From CAKSHP01 sp045636325 (GTDB lineage Bacteria; Bacillota; Clostridia; UBA1381; UMGS1253): a stretch of DNA of 64,000 bases. Positions 52,038 through 61,605 of this stretch are shown piece after piece. Location of the stretch: the NCBI GenBank assembly GCA_045636325.1, contig JAZTXH010000013.1:43606-107605 (forward strand). Reading direction: 5' to 3'. Positions within the stretch are counted from its first letter, which is position 1; every line of letters begins with the position of its first letter. Made by a program: the position numbers and the translations under genes. The notes under the pieces were generated by a model that did not search any database, had not been told where the DNA came from, and saw only the letters and a program-made list of their open reading frames with translations.

Positions 52038-53795
52038 TTAAAATAATTTCATAAACTTATCTACCATTACCGCAACCTCAGCTCTTGTTGCCTGACCTGC
52101 GGGTCTAATGTATCCGTCTTCATATCCTCCTACTACACCTGCATTTGCAAGTGCAAATACTGCATCTTTTGCATAGTCTGCAATTTCTGCTGCATCGCCG
52201 TATGCCACTGCAGTTGTGTTCGCTCTGTAGCCTTTTGACTGCATTGCTCTGTATAGAATTGTCATTATATCCTGTCTTGTAATGTTATTGCCTACACCAA
52301 ACTCTGTTTCGCTTACGCCTTTTATCAAACCTATACTTTCTGCATAGCTTATAAAGGGTGTATACCAACCGCTTTTTGCATCTGCAAAGCCAGATGCTTT
52401 ATTTGTGTTGATTGCTTCTTCTCCGTATAGTGCTGCTACTATTACCTTTGTAAACTCTTCTCTTTTTATCTGGTTTGAAGGATTAAAAATTCCATCTCCA
52501 TATCCTGCAAGTACATTCTTTTCGCTTAATGAATAAATAGCATCCTTTGCCCAGTCATATCCGCCAAGGTCGATGTATGTTATCTGCGGCTTTTCTTCCT
52601 TATTTCCATTGCCGCCACCACCATTGCTAATGTATGTGGGCTCCTTCGGTTTTTCTTCCGTTACTGTTATATACTTACCAACTTCTGTTTTAAATATTGT
52701 GTCTAATTTAGCTCCTGCGTCTTCTGCTTCACTAATCTGATTTGCTGCAGCTGCAACTGCATCTGCTACCGCTCTCTTCTGTGTGTCTGTTAAATCACCA
52801 AAGTTTTCCGCTTTCTCAAGACCTAAAGCTTCTGCACTCTGACCGAATTTCTCCAAATCCGTTGTGCCGTCTACTACCATAAATGCAATTTCTACTGCCT
52901 CGGCAAGTGCGTCTTCCATATTTGCTGCACTGTCATATCCTTTGTTTGAAATCAAGTCCATTGCATATTTCTTTGCATCATCTGTAAGTGCTCTGTATTC
53001 TTTTATTGCCTCTTTATCGGTTACTTTGCTTTCCTGAGTTTCAATGTCTTCTACTTCACCTGCATTAAGTGCTGCTGTCAGTGCCTCTGCATCAATCTGT
53101 TTTACCTTTTCTACATCCTCTTTGTCTGTCATTTTGCCAAGCGCTGTTTTTATTGCGTCTGCTGCATCAATCTTTGCAGCATCAGAAAGCTCACTCCAAA
53201 AATCTGCATCAATACCAAGCGCTTTGCCATTGTCATCTATAATACCTACGATTACCTCTTCTATCGTCTCTCCTGTTTCTTCATTTGGCTTTGCATCAAG
53301 AATATCTTGCAAAGCTTTTGTTATATCTCCAGGATTTGCAAAATAAAATGTTGTTTCTGCAATATCATTTGATGTTGCAATCAGTATATATTCACCGGAT
53401 GTTGCATCTGTTTTTAACACAAACTCATATGTATACTTACCCTTATTTTCACCTTTATTTTCTGCAAATACCTGACCTACGCTTGCTACTACTTTTTCAT
53501 CCCACACGCCTGCATCTATCATTGAATCTACTTTCTCTTCAGCTTCATTTTTTTCTGGTGTTTCAGGGTCATCTAAATCAGGACCCAATACAACCAATGT
53601 AACACCTGCACGGTTTATATTTGCAGTGAATCCGTCCACTGTAACTTTTGTGCTCTTTAGATCCTGCTCGGCATTTACATATGCCTTTGCTTCTGTCTCT
53701 GCCTCGGTTTCAGCGCTTACTGTAGCTACACCAAGCAGCATAACGCAAACCGCCAACATTACCGAAACAAGCTTTGAAAACTTTGTTCTTTTCAT
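52038..53795 (-). CDS. Secreted S-layer-homology (SLH) domain protein
   Basis: A 585-residue exported protein. A signal peptide (MKRTKFSKLVSVMLAVCVML, then LGVATVSA) is followed by an acidic, Ala- and Glu-rich region (about 30-400). Three SLH repeats lie at about 410-585: DAIYSLSEKNVLAGYGDGIF; FISYAESIGLIKGVSETEF; AVFALANAGVVGGYEDGY, each followed by an RxE/RQD-type turn (REEF, RQDI, RAEV). SLH domains bind pyruvylated wall polymers, anchoring the protein at the cell surface. It lies 95 bases downstream of the 1505-residue repeat-protein gene and probably shares its transcript. Confidence 0.92.
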   Translation of the reverse strand: MKRTKFSKLVSVMLAVCVMLLGVATVSAETEAETEAKAYVNAEQDLKSTKVTVDGFTANINRAGVTLVVLGPDLDDPETPEKNEAEEKVDSMIDAGVWDEKVVASVGQVFAENKGENKGKYTYEFVLKTDATSGEYILIATSNDIAETTFYFANPGDITKALQDILDAKPNEETGETIEEVIVGIIDDNGKALGIDADFWSELSDAAKIDAADAIKTALGKMTDKEDVEKVKQIDAEALTAALNAGEVEDIETQESKVTDKEAIKEYRALTDDAKKYAMDLISNKGYDSAANMEDALAEAVEIAFMVVDGTTDLEKFGQSAEALGLEKAENFGDLTDTQKRAVADAVAAAANQISEAEDAGAKLDTIFKTEVGKYITVTEEKPKEPTYISNGGGGNGNKEEKPQITYIDLGGYDWAKDAIYSLSEKNVLAGYGDGIFNPSNQIKREEFTKVIVAALYGEEAINTNKASGFADAKSGWYTPFISYAESIGLIKGVSETEFGVGNNITRQDIMTILYRAMQSKGYRANTTAVAYGDAAEIADYAKDAVFALANAGVVGGYEDGYIRPAGQATRAEVAVMVDKFMKLF

Positions 53796-53890
53796 TATAT
53801 GTTCCTCCTTTCCCTTTCACACAGAGAAGACTTTTTAAGCCCTCTCTGTAGGGGACATTAATTTTCAAATAAATTCTTTTGGCTTTTTGC

Positions 53891-56800
53891 TTACATGTTG
53901 CCACCGTCTTCTGTACCTTCCATTTCGGTATCAACGCTTCTATAAATTTTAACTGTGTAATCATTTGACGCGCCGTTTGCAGATACAGTTACTGTTACAA
54001 CTGTATACTCGCCTGCTACAAGTTTTTCTACTGTTGCACCGGGAACATAGCTTACTTCTGCCTGATTATCCTCTGCTATAGCTTCTACAGTTGCACTTGT
54101 TACATTTGATGCTACCTTTGCAAGATAGCTTCCATCCGACTGCAATTCAGCATCTTTACCGTTTACTTTTACACTTGTCAACTTAACAGCTTCAGGTGCT
54201 GCCACAACAAAGTTTACTGTGTAAGTCTTTTCACTTCCGTCCTCAGCTTTTACAACTACTGTTGCAACACCTGCGCCGTTTTCAATTGTTGCCTGTGTGA
54301 TTTCCATTTCAGCAAGCTCGTCATTCTTTGTTGCTGCAATTTCTACAGCCTGAGTTCCTGCTTCAAGCTCAACTGTATATTCATATTTATCAGCCGCAAA
54401 TTCAGGAACGCTTACCGCTTCACCGTCAACACTGTAGGTTAATGCACTTAGTGTTGCATCAGCGCTTTTAGTTCTGAATGTTACTTTATAAACAGACTTT
54501 GTCTTACCGTCACCTGCTGTGATAACAACTTCTGCAACTTGGCCTGCCTTGTATTTACCAAGACCTGTTGCTGTTGCTGCGCCTTCAATTACAGCTGTAA
54601 GCTCTACTTCAGTTTCTGTATCTTCAAGAATATATGTGTATTCTTTTTCATCAGCTTTAAAGCCTTCAATTGCAACACCGTCTATCAAAAGTGAGCTTGC
54701 ATCTGATACAATTGAAAAGTCATCCCATACAACAAGCATACCAATGTTCCTCCAGTTCTGCCATTCTTGGTAAACCTTCATTGTTTTGGTTGTTTCATTA
54801 CCATTTTCATCATAGTATGTATATGTTACGTTTCTTGTATCGTATTTTTCATCGATGATACCATAGTTAGGTATCTGAACAACTTCGCCTTCTTTAAAGT
54901 GTTTTGAATATGTCTTTCTTCCTTCCCCAAGATACTTATAATAAGAAGGTGTCCACTCATCTTTTTTAAGATTTTTCCAGTCATAACCGATCCAGTCTGC
55001 AAGAACTACTGTACAATCGCTTGTGGGAACAAAAGTAATCCACCAATCGCCGTTTGTACCATCATAATCACCCTCAAAGAAAGGTTTATCCATAGAGCCA
55101 TTCTCTGTGTATGTGAATCCGATTGAACTGCTATTATTGTATTTTTTACCTGTGTATGTTTCAGCTTCTTCGCCTTCAACCTGTCTTGTAAAGCTTGCCA
55201 GGCTGTCATTTACCCATTCTCCGTCGTCATTCTGTCTGTAAACCTTAACACTTGACGTGCCCGGATCTGCAGCCTGACGATTTGTAAGAATAGCTGTGGC
55301 ATTGATGATTGAAGGACCAACATATAGCATTTCTTGATTTGTTCTGTTTGTCCAAGCTGAAATTGTATTTGAATCATCTGTGCTTATGCCTTCAACCGCA
55401 ACTATCTTGTTGTTGCCATAAGACTTAAGCTCTTTTGTACCATAAATGCCATTATCGCCATTATACCATTCATCACCGTTTGATGTAGGATTGATAATCT
55501 TATACTTAGCTTTTGCTACTACATTTATATAATATGTAGCAACATTGCCGTTTTCAGCTTTTACTGTGATTGTAGCAGTTTCTCCGATTGCAACTGTTGC
55601 AGGTGCTTCAACTTCTGCATTTTCATCATTTGCTTCTACTGCCAATAAAAGCTCGCCCTCTGTCTGGTCTGCAGTAAATGTTAGTGTATTATCATTCATA
55701 GAAGAAAGGTCTAAAGCTTTACCATCTACTGTAACAGATTTTAGCGAATTGTCAGCTGAAACAGCTTTTGACCATTTAACTGCAATTGCAATTTCATTCC
55801 AAACTAAAATGTCTTTTCCAACTGTTGTTTCGTATACTTGAGAAACGCCTTCTGTATCTTTGTAAGAGTATGTTACCTTTGTTGTATCTGCAAGCTTGCC
55901 GCCAATGCCATAGTTAGGAATCTGAACTAAATCTCCTGCATTATATTCTCTGTAATATGTCTTTTTAGTTCCGTAAATCTTATTTACATCTGCTTCTGAC
56001 TCTTTCCAAATAGTTTTGTCAAGGTTGGGGTAGTCATAGCCTGCAATATCAGCAATAACTACTGTACAATCGCTTGATACATTAAACTCAATCCAGCCCG
56101 GCTCACTGTTATCTGCAGAAAATGCACCCTTATACCAGCTTTGCTCTAAAGAATCATTTGTTCTGAAACCATACTTCTTGCTAATACTACCGAATTTATC
56201 CTGCGTTTCGGGACTCTGACCTTCAACAGTTCTTGTTACCGGTTCTGAGGCTTCAACAGTCGTAGTTGATGCGTGGTTTCTTAGCACACGAATATATGAT
56301 GCATTAATCATATCATCACTGATTCCACTAAATTTCAAATCAGTTCTGTCATAAAATGCAAGTGATTCTGTGCTTAAGTTTTCACCAATAACAATCATAC
56401 CGGTAGCAGCTGCAACTTCTGATTCTGTCTGGTAACCATTATTGTCTTTCTTATATTTATCTTCTGATGTAAGGTTATAAATCTTATTAGGCTGCTCTGA
56501 AATGTGCTTTTCAACTTCAAAGTCAATATAATATGTTTTAACTATTTCACCGTTAATAGATGTAACAGTTACAATTGCTGTTGCCTCATGATTAACCCAT
56601 GCAGTTACATCCTCAACAACAACACTTGCTTTGTCATTACCAACTGTTGCCTCAGCTTCAACCTTAACATCAGTTGCAAGTGTTCCTTCAGTAAGAAAAA
56701 CATAATATCTGTCTTTATCTGCTTCAAGCAACTCAACAGCTTCATTATCGCCTACTTTGTATGTAAGACTCTTTAACGTCGCATCAGTGGGGTCTGCAAG

Positions 56801-58408
56801 AATTTCTGTAAATGTTACTTTATATTCTGCAGTATTTCCGTTTTTGGATGTAACTGTAACTGTTGCAGTAGCGGTTCCGTTAACTAATGTAATCTCTTTT
56901 GCAGAAAATGCAACCTTTGCATATGCATCATTTCTGTCTGCATCAATTGTTACAACTTCTGTTCCTGTGGGAACTTCTACTTCATATGTACCGCCTGCTA
57001 CTGTAGCATCAAAACCACCTACAGTTTTTGTTTCACCCGCTACAGTATATGTAAAGCTCTTAAGCTTTGTATCTGTTTCGTCAAAAGGCTTTGGAGCTGC
57101 TGTTGGGTCTTCATCATAACCAAATAGGAAGTATGTTGAATCCGTGTAATTTCTTGCATCTTCACCAAGCTTCTCAGTCCACGAAGAATGCCAGCCCATC
57201 GCAGGAACCTTTACGGTTTCGCCGGGATAATACTTCTTATAAAGTATAGTAGCATCACTTGTAAGAGGCTTATAGCCTTCTTTTATAAAGTTAGCTGTAT
57301 AAGTATCTAAAGAAATATCGTTTTTCTTACCTGTAGCAGTGTACTCTGTCATACAAAGATACATTGTACCTTCAGCTTCAATGTCGAATGTTAAAAAGTA
57401 ATTTCCGTTCGTACCATCATATGTGTCAACACCGCCCTGATACCATGCAGCATTGTTATTGGGTCCCTTTGAACTTTTGAAAACATACAGTCTGCCTTCT
57501 TGATAACCAAGAGTTGAGAGATAGCTTGTTACAGGGCCAGAATTATTTACACTGCCGTTTGATAGCTTAGGAAAGCCTATATAAGCACTTGCACCCTTCA
57601 TTTCAGGAGCGTCATAGTTAGATGTTGTAGGCCCTTCTGCAGGAACTTCGCAGATTTCCTTCTCACTCAAAGCAGCTGACTGAAAATTCTTAAAGGAAGC
57701 CTTTTTATAAGAGATATTAAATGTATACCACTTCTCATCGCCGCTTTCCGAATCGTAAACCGCAACTTCATTTTTTCCTAAAACAAATTTTTCAGTATCT
57801 ACAGGACATACAATCTCGGTAGCATTGTTTTTTGCATAAAAATTAAACTGCGGAATATCAAACTGAGTTCTTTCAAGCACGATGTTATACTCCATAACAT
57901 CTTCATCAAACTCATTCCATTCTTCTACTTCATCACCTGTTTTAAATTCAACGTAGTTGATTAATTCATCTGATGCGCCTGCACCAAGTGTTGCAACCGG
58001 AGCGATAGCCGCACCACGAACAACATCCTTCCAGATGTACGCTTTAAAAACAGATTCTATTGCTTTTCCATTTTCGTCTTTTCTTTCGACTTTTTCTAAT
58101 TTCAAAACAACGTCTTCGGCCTTTTCGCCATCTTTAACGCTAATTTTCTTAAAATCAGACTCAACCAAAATACCGTCTACATATTCACCAAGCCAGAAAA
58201 CCGCGGTTTCCTCACCGCTCCCGCTTGCAACATTTTCAACATCGATTGTAGCCGTAATTGTAGTCTTACCATCTTTAACGCTTTCGTTAAAGGCTACATG
58301 TGATGCAACCAGATTGCCGCTTTTATAGCCAGCCGCAAAACCGGTCACCTGGATTGTGCCAAGCACCATCATTATTGACAATGCCACACACATTAACTTC
58401 TTGAACAT
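53891..58408 (-). CDS. Giant secreted protein with cadherin-like beta-sandwich repeats and a repeated approx. 200-residue module
   Basis: A 1505-residue exported protein with a signal peptide (MFKKLMCVALSIMMVLGTIQ). At least six cadherin-like (PF12733-type) sandwiches are visible, beginning near 441, 547, 882, 1238, 1316 and 1408, with starts such as DATLKSLTY, DNSLKSVTV and DATLSALTY. Two long paralogous modules lie at about 639-835 and 966-1182, and a shorter relative at about 273-405. Each ends near an IPNYGI (or PAMGW) turn. The C-terminus is short and acidic, with no visible sorting signal or anchor. It may be held on the surface by the adjacent SLH protein. Its ligand is unknown. Confidence 0.75.
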   Translation of the reverse strand: MFKKLMCVALSIMMVLGTIQVTGFAAGYKSGNLVASHVAFNESVKDGKTTITATIDVENVASGSGEETAVFWLGEYVDGILVESDFKKISVKDGEKAEDVVLKLEKVERKDENGKAIESVFKAYIWKDVVRGAAIAPVATLGAGASDELINYVEFKTGDEVEEWNEFDEDVMEYNIVLERTQFDIPQFNFYAKNNATEIVCPVDTEKFVLGKNEVAVYDSESGDEKWYTFNISYKKASFKNFQSAALSEKEICEVPAEGPTTSNYDAPEMKGASAYIGFPKLSNGSVNNSGPVTSYLSTLGYQEGRLYVFKSSKGPNNNAAWYQGGVDTYDGTNGNYFLTFDIEAEGTMYLCMTEYTATGKKNDISLDTYTANFIKEGYKPLTSDATILYKKYYPGETVKVPAMGWHSSWTEKLGEDARNYTDSTYFLFGYDEDPTAAPKPFDETDTKLKSFTYTVAGETKTVGGFDATVAGGTYEVEVPTGTEVVTIDADRNDAYAKVAFSAKEITLVNGTATATVTVTSKNGNTAEYKVTFTEILADPTDATLKSLTYKVGDNEAVELLEADKDRYYVFLTEGTLATDVKVEAEATVGNDKASVVVEDVTAWVNHEATAIVTVTSINGEIVKTYYIDFEVEKHISEQPNKIYNLTSEDKYKKDNNGYQTESEVAAATGMIVIGENLSTESLAFYDRTDLKFSGISDDMINASYIRVLRNHASTTTVEASEPVTRTVEGQSPETQDKFGSISKKYGFRTNDSLEQSWYKGAFSADNSEPGWIEFNVSSDCTVVIADIAGYDYPNLDKTIWKESEADVNKIYGTKKTYYREYNAGDLVQIPNYGIGGKLADTTKVTYSYKDTEGVSQVYETTVGKDILVWNEIAIAVKWSKAVSADNSLKSVTVDGKALDLSSMNDNTLTFTADQTEGELLLAVEANDENAEVEAPATVAIGETATITVKAENGNVATYYINVVAKAKYKIINPTSNGDEWYNGDNGIYGTKELKSYGNNKIVAVEGISTDDSNTISAWTNRTNQEMLYVGPSIINATAILTNRQAADPGTSSVKVYRQNDDGEWVNDSLASFTRQVEGEEAETYTGKKYNNSSSIGFTYTENGSMDKPFFEGDYDGTNGDWWITFVPTSDCTVVLADWIGYDWKNLKKDEWTPSYYKYLGEGRKTYSKHFKEGEVVQIPNYGIIDEKYDTRNVTYTYYDENGNETTKTMKVYQEWQNWRNIGMLVVWDDFSIVSDASSLLIDGVAIEGFKADEKEYTYILEDTETEVELTAVIEGAATATGLGKYKAGQVAEVVITAGDGKTKSVYKVTFRTKSADATLSALTYSVDGEAVSVPEFAADKYEYTVELEAGTQAVEIAATKNDELAEMEITQATIENGAGVATVVVKAEDGSEKTYTVNFVVAAPEAVKLTSVKVNGKDAELQSDGSYLAKVASNVTSATVEAIAEDNQAEVSYVPGATVEKLVAGEYTVVTVTVSANGASNDYTVKIYRSVDTEMEGTEDGGNM

Positions 58409-58453
58409 GAATATTCCCCCTTGTTCTTTTAAAAAATTTTTTCAAATTTTTAT

Positions 58454-58482
58454 ATTATCGCACAACACACACTATATTTCAA
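58454..58482 (-). promoter_or_regulatory. SigA promoter of the surface-protein unit
   Basis: On the minus strand TTGAAA (58477-58482), 17-base spacer, GATAAT (58454-58459), about 45 bases before the start. Confidence 0.75.
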
Positions 58483-58858
58483 ATGCACACTGCTGCAAAA
58501 AATATACATAAAAATATATAAACTAATATAACCTAACGCAAACAAGCCGTATGCACAATACTTTTCCAAAGCAATACGGTTGTTTCTTTTTATTAAACAT
58601 AAAGCACCGTTTCTGCATTTTTATTACCTGTCACATACCGCCGCACCGCTTATGTTGCAAGCAAAAGGACAGATGCTGACAAATAACACATGATATCATT
58701 CCCTATGATACCACAAAATTGTCTTTGTGTAAATTCAAATTCAAATATTTTTTTAATATTTTTTTGTTTTTTTCTTAGCACCACGTTTTTTCTGTAGTTT
58801 TTAACAAAAAGGCGAGTGTTTTTTCGTCATTTTTACCAAAAACTTTTTAAGCTCTTAT
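58483..58858. other. Intergenic region with one inverted repeat
   Basis: About 375 bases between two leftward genes. It holds a hairpin (58540-58592), in which CCGTAT (58547-58552) pairs with ATACGG (58574-58579) and AACAA with TTGTT. A T run lies on the plus-strand side only. The remainder is AT-rich with no ORF. The hairpin may end the AraC-type gene weakly. Confidence 0.5.
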
Positions 58859-61042
58859 TTATACTGACACGTGTGTTTCACTTCCCGTTTTTACCCTATC
58901 TTTAACAAACTGCCCCGGCGACATGCCCTCATATTTATTGAAAAGTCTAAACAGTGTAGCTACTGTGTTACAGCCAATCATTGCCGCAAGCTCCTTCGTT
59001 TTTATATCAGGATTATTTGTTAAAATTTCTTTAGCCCTTTTAATTCTGTAACGGCTTAAATATTCTTTAAAGTTTTCACCGGTAGTTTCTTTAAACACAG
59101 TGCTTAAATAACATTCAGACAGTTTAAAGTGTGCACCAATTTCCGTAAGCGAAATATCTTCATTATAATGACTGTGAATATAATCCAAAAATCTTTGTGA
59201 CAGGTCTGCATCTTCATCGCCTGCCATGTAATTCATTATTTTATCAAAGCTTTGAACAATCTTTGACCTAAGAGCGCCTGCATCTGTGCACATTTTAAGC
59301 TCCAAGAAAATGATATTTTCTTCTTCGAATACCTCTGAGACAGTTTTGTTAAGCGCCTCCACAATTCTGTTAATCGTAGCTGTAAACGCAAAAATAATTG
59401 CATTATGTTTTTCCTTTGTAAGGGTTTTCCCGTTAAGATTTTCATCAAGGATTGCATTTATAATTTTAAGACTTTCTTCCCTTTTAAGGCGAAGCACACT
59501 GCTTATTAAGTCACGCTCTAAGTTAACCGGATAATAAAACCCCGCTCCAACCTTAATGTCATCATAAACAACCACTGCGCTGGGAAATCCTACTGCAAGG
59601 CTTTCTTCAAAAGCTTTTGAACACATCTGATAGCCTTCACCCGTTTCAAACAAGCTGTCACATTCACTACTTATGGCAGAAAACATTTCTATATCAAATT
59701 CACTATTTATAACAGAAATTATATAAGAAAAATTCTGCCGTATTCTTATAAGGTCACAGCCGCAGGTTATAACCGCAAAGCGCTTTTTGTCAATTTCAAC
59801 GCAGTGACTTACGCTTCTGCCAGCAAGCTCGTCGGTTATAAATTCTCCAATCTGTTTCTTTATCTGAATTAAATTTTTTTCATCAAATGCTTCTGCAAGG
59901 CTGTCATAATCAGAAATCTCAAAAATTCCCACATAAAATGGTGTTTCATACTCCGTCATTTTAAATTCTTCTTCAAATTCAAAGTATTTTGTTTCACTCA
60001 TAATGCCTGAAAGCAAATCCTTTATGAATTGAATTTTCATAATTTCCTTATGCTCTTTTGCATCAGCATAAAGCGCTTTGCTTTCCTCGTCCATGCTTTT
60101 TATAACGCCTGAAATATATGAAATTTCATCATCCTTTATAACATTTTTTCCGTAAAAGCTTGTAAACGCAACCAGTTCATCAACAGGATGGTATATAATC
60201 TTTGCAGGTATAAAGCTCAAAATCGTCAGCACAATAAACATTATAAAAAACATTGCAACGCTTACAAATATATTTCCCTCTTTAAGAGAGGCCGCGTAGC
60301 TGTTATCATAGGAAAAAATTATTATTGAATTTTTAATATGTTCAAATTCCACCGGAACATATACCATATTTTTGCCTTTGTATCCCATTTTTTTCAACTC
60401 TAAAACAGTACGTTCACTTCCGGATTCATTAATCATCGCCTTAAGGTCAGAACATTTGCCGTCTTCTCCAAGGTATATTTCACCATTTTCATCAAATATT
60501 ACAATCGCATTCAACTCCATCCCTGAAAGAAAATCCCTCTCTGCAAATGCTCTTATGACATATATACCCCTGCCGTTATCCGTTTTTACACGGTTTGCCA
60601 GCATTAAATAGCGCTCACCATCTTTTACAAAAATTAACAGCCTTTCACTTTCACTCATATTACGCACCTGTTCAAACACACTGCCCGAAAAAACAGGTGA
60701 CTCCTCTTTTTTATAAACCACACCACTTTCATCAGTTATGTAAATATAGCCTTTTGAATAAATTTCTTCTGCTACGTCAAACACCGAATTAATATCCGAA
60801 AGTCCATTCTCGGCCAAAATCAGCTGTTCAGCCGCCGTTTTTGCGCTTTTTTTGCATAAAGAAAAATCAGCACTGATATTTTCAATATACTTCACACTGT
60901 CAATTCTTTTTACATTTAAAAACTCAGAATCTATATTATCTGCGGCAACCATATAATAAACAGCAGAAATTACAAACGAAAAAATCATACATATACACGC
61001 AAGACTTAACAATATTCTTGTAAAATATTTTTTTTGTTTCAC
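58859..61042 (-). CDS. Membrane sensor-regulator with an AraC-type DNA-binding domain
   Basis: A 727-residue protein. A membrane segment at about 11-33, an outer sensor region (about 35-250) and a second segment (about 255-280, FVSVAMFFIMFIVLTILSFI) are followed by a long cytoplasmic linker. The C-terminus (about 620-720) is an AraC helix-turn-helix pair with ECYLSTVFKETTGENFKEYL and ELAAMIGCNTVATLFRLFNK. Such one-protein sensors often control nearby polysaccharide or surface genes. The start is GTG at 61042 after AGGGAGTG. It is upstream of the 1505-residue protein gene in the same direction and may regulate it. Confidence 0.85.
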   Translation of the reverse strand: MKQKKYFTRILLSLACICMIFSFVISAVYYMVAADNIDSEFLNVKRIDSVKYIENISADFSLCKKSAKTAAEQLILAENGLSDINSVFDVAEEIYSKGYIYITDESGVVYKKEESPVFSGSVFEQVRNMSESERLLIFVKDGERYLMLANRVKTDNGRGIYVIRAFAERDFLSGMELNAIVIFDENGEIYLGEDGKCSDLKAMINESGSERTVLELKKMGYKGKNMVYVPVEFEHIKNSIIIFSYDNSYAASLKEGNIFVSVAMFFIMFIVLTILSFIPAKIIYHPVDELVAFTSFYGKNVIKDDEISYISGVIKSMDEESKALYADAKEHKEIMKIQFIKDLLSGIMSETKYFEFEEEFKMTEYETPFYVGIFEISDYDSLAEAFDEKNLIQIKKQIGEFITDELAGRSVSHCVEIDKKRFAVITCGCDLIRIRQNFSYIISVINSEFDIEMFSAISSECDSLFETGEGYQMCSKAFEESLAVGFPSAVVVYDDIKVGAGFYYPVNLERDLISSVLRLKREESLKIINAILDENLNGKTLTKEKHNAIIFAFTATINRIVEALNKTVSEVFEEENIIFLELKMCTDAGALRSKIVQSFDKIMNYMAGDEDADLSQRFLDYIHSHYNEDISLTEIGAHFKLSECYLSTVFKETTGENFKEYLSRYRIKRAKEILTNNPDIKTKELAAMIGCNTVATLFRLFNKYEGMSPGQFVKDRVKTGSETHVSV

Positions 61043-61207
61043 GGTATATCACTCCCTTATTGCATTTTTTATTAATTTTATCACAAAATCTAAAAAAATG
61101 CAATAATTTTTGTATCATAATTTTTTCCATTGTAATCCACTTTCACCTTTTTTATTTTTTTGCATATTATAATGTATCATTATTTTACAGAAAGGACTGT
61201 GTGTTTT

Positions 61208-61528
61208 ATGATTTTAGAAAAAGTGTTTGAGATAATTTTCTGGTCTTTATGTATTTTTGGGTTTTTTTGTTTAATAAAAATACTGTGTAGCCATCTTCTT
61301 TTGAAAAACACAAATTTTTTAAAGGCGGACATTGTTCTTGCCGTGAAAAATGACGAAGAGACAATTGAAAACACCCTGCGTATAATAGCAGAAGAAATTC
61401 TTTTTACATCACGTGGTAAGTTTTTTAAAAGCCTTACCGTAATTGACGAAGGCAGCAGTGACAATACAATGAAAATTGTGCACCATTTAAAAAGGGAGTA
61501 TCCGTTTTTAAAAACAAAACAAAACTAA
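61208..61528 (+). CDS. Small membrane protein with a glycosyltransferase-like fragment
   Basis: A 106-residue protein. Residues 1-30 form a membrane segment (FEIIFWSLCIFGFFCLIKIL). The rest resembles the first third of a GT-A domain, with ADIVLAVKNDEETIENTLR and VIDEGSSDNTMKIVHHLK (like the VVDDGSTDxT motif of family 2 enzymes). No catalytic DxD-to-QxxRW region follows, so it cannot be a complete enzyme. The reading frame ends cleanly before a terminator, so it may be a genuine short protein and not a truncation. GAAAGGA is 12 bases before the ATG, a little long. It is divergent from the AraC gene. Confidence 0.55.
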   Translation: MILEKVFEIIFWSLCIFGFFCLIKILCSHLLLKNTNFLKADIVLAVKNDEETIENTLRIIAEEILFTSRGKFFKSLTVIDEGSSDNTMKIVHHLKREYPFLKTKQN

Positions 61529-61557
61529 TTTTTACATAAAAACTCTTCCTTAAAAAG

Positions 61558-61594
61558 CAAAAACCGCTGTAAAGTTTTTTACAGCGGTTTTATA
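61558..61594. terminator. Bidirectional terminator between the small protein gene and sipL
   Basis: AAACCGCTGTAAA (61561-61573) pairs over 13 bp with TTTACAGCGGTTT (61578-61590), with A/T-rich flanks on both sides. Confidence 0.9.
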
Positions 61595-61605
61595 CATTTA
61601 CACTT

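Noticed and set aside
53044..53602. Plus-strand ORFs inside the SLH and giant repeat protein genes (53.0-58.3 kb)
   Set aside because: They are shadows opposite repetitive, Thr/Val/Glu-rich coding sequence. None has a ribosome-binding site or a recognisable product.
53710..53964. 84-codon minus-strand ORF across the gap between the giant protein and the SLH gene
   Set aside because: It overlaps the ends of both genes in another frame and has no ribosome-binding site.
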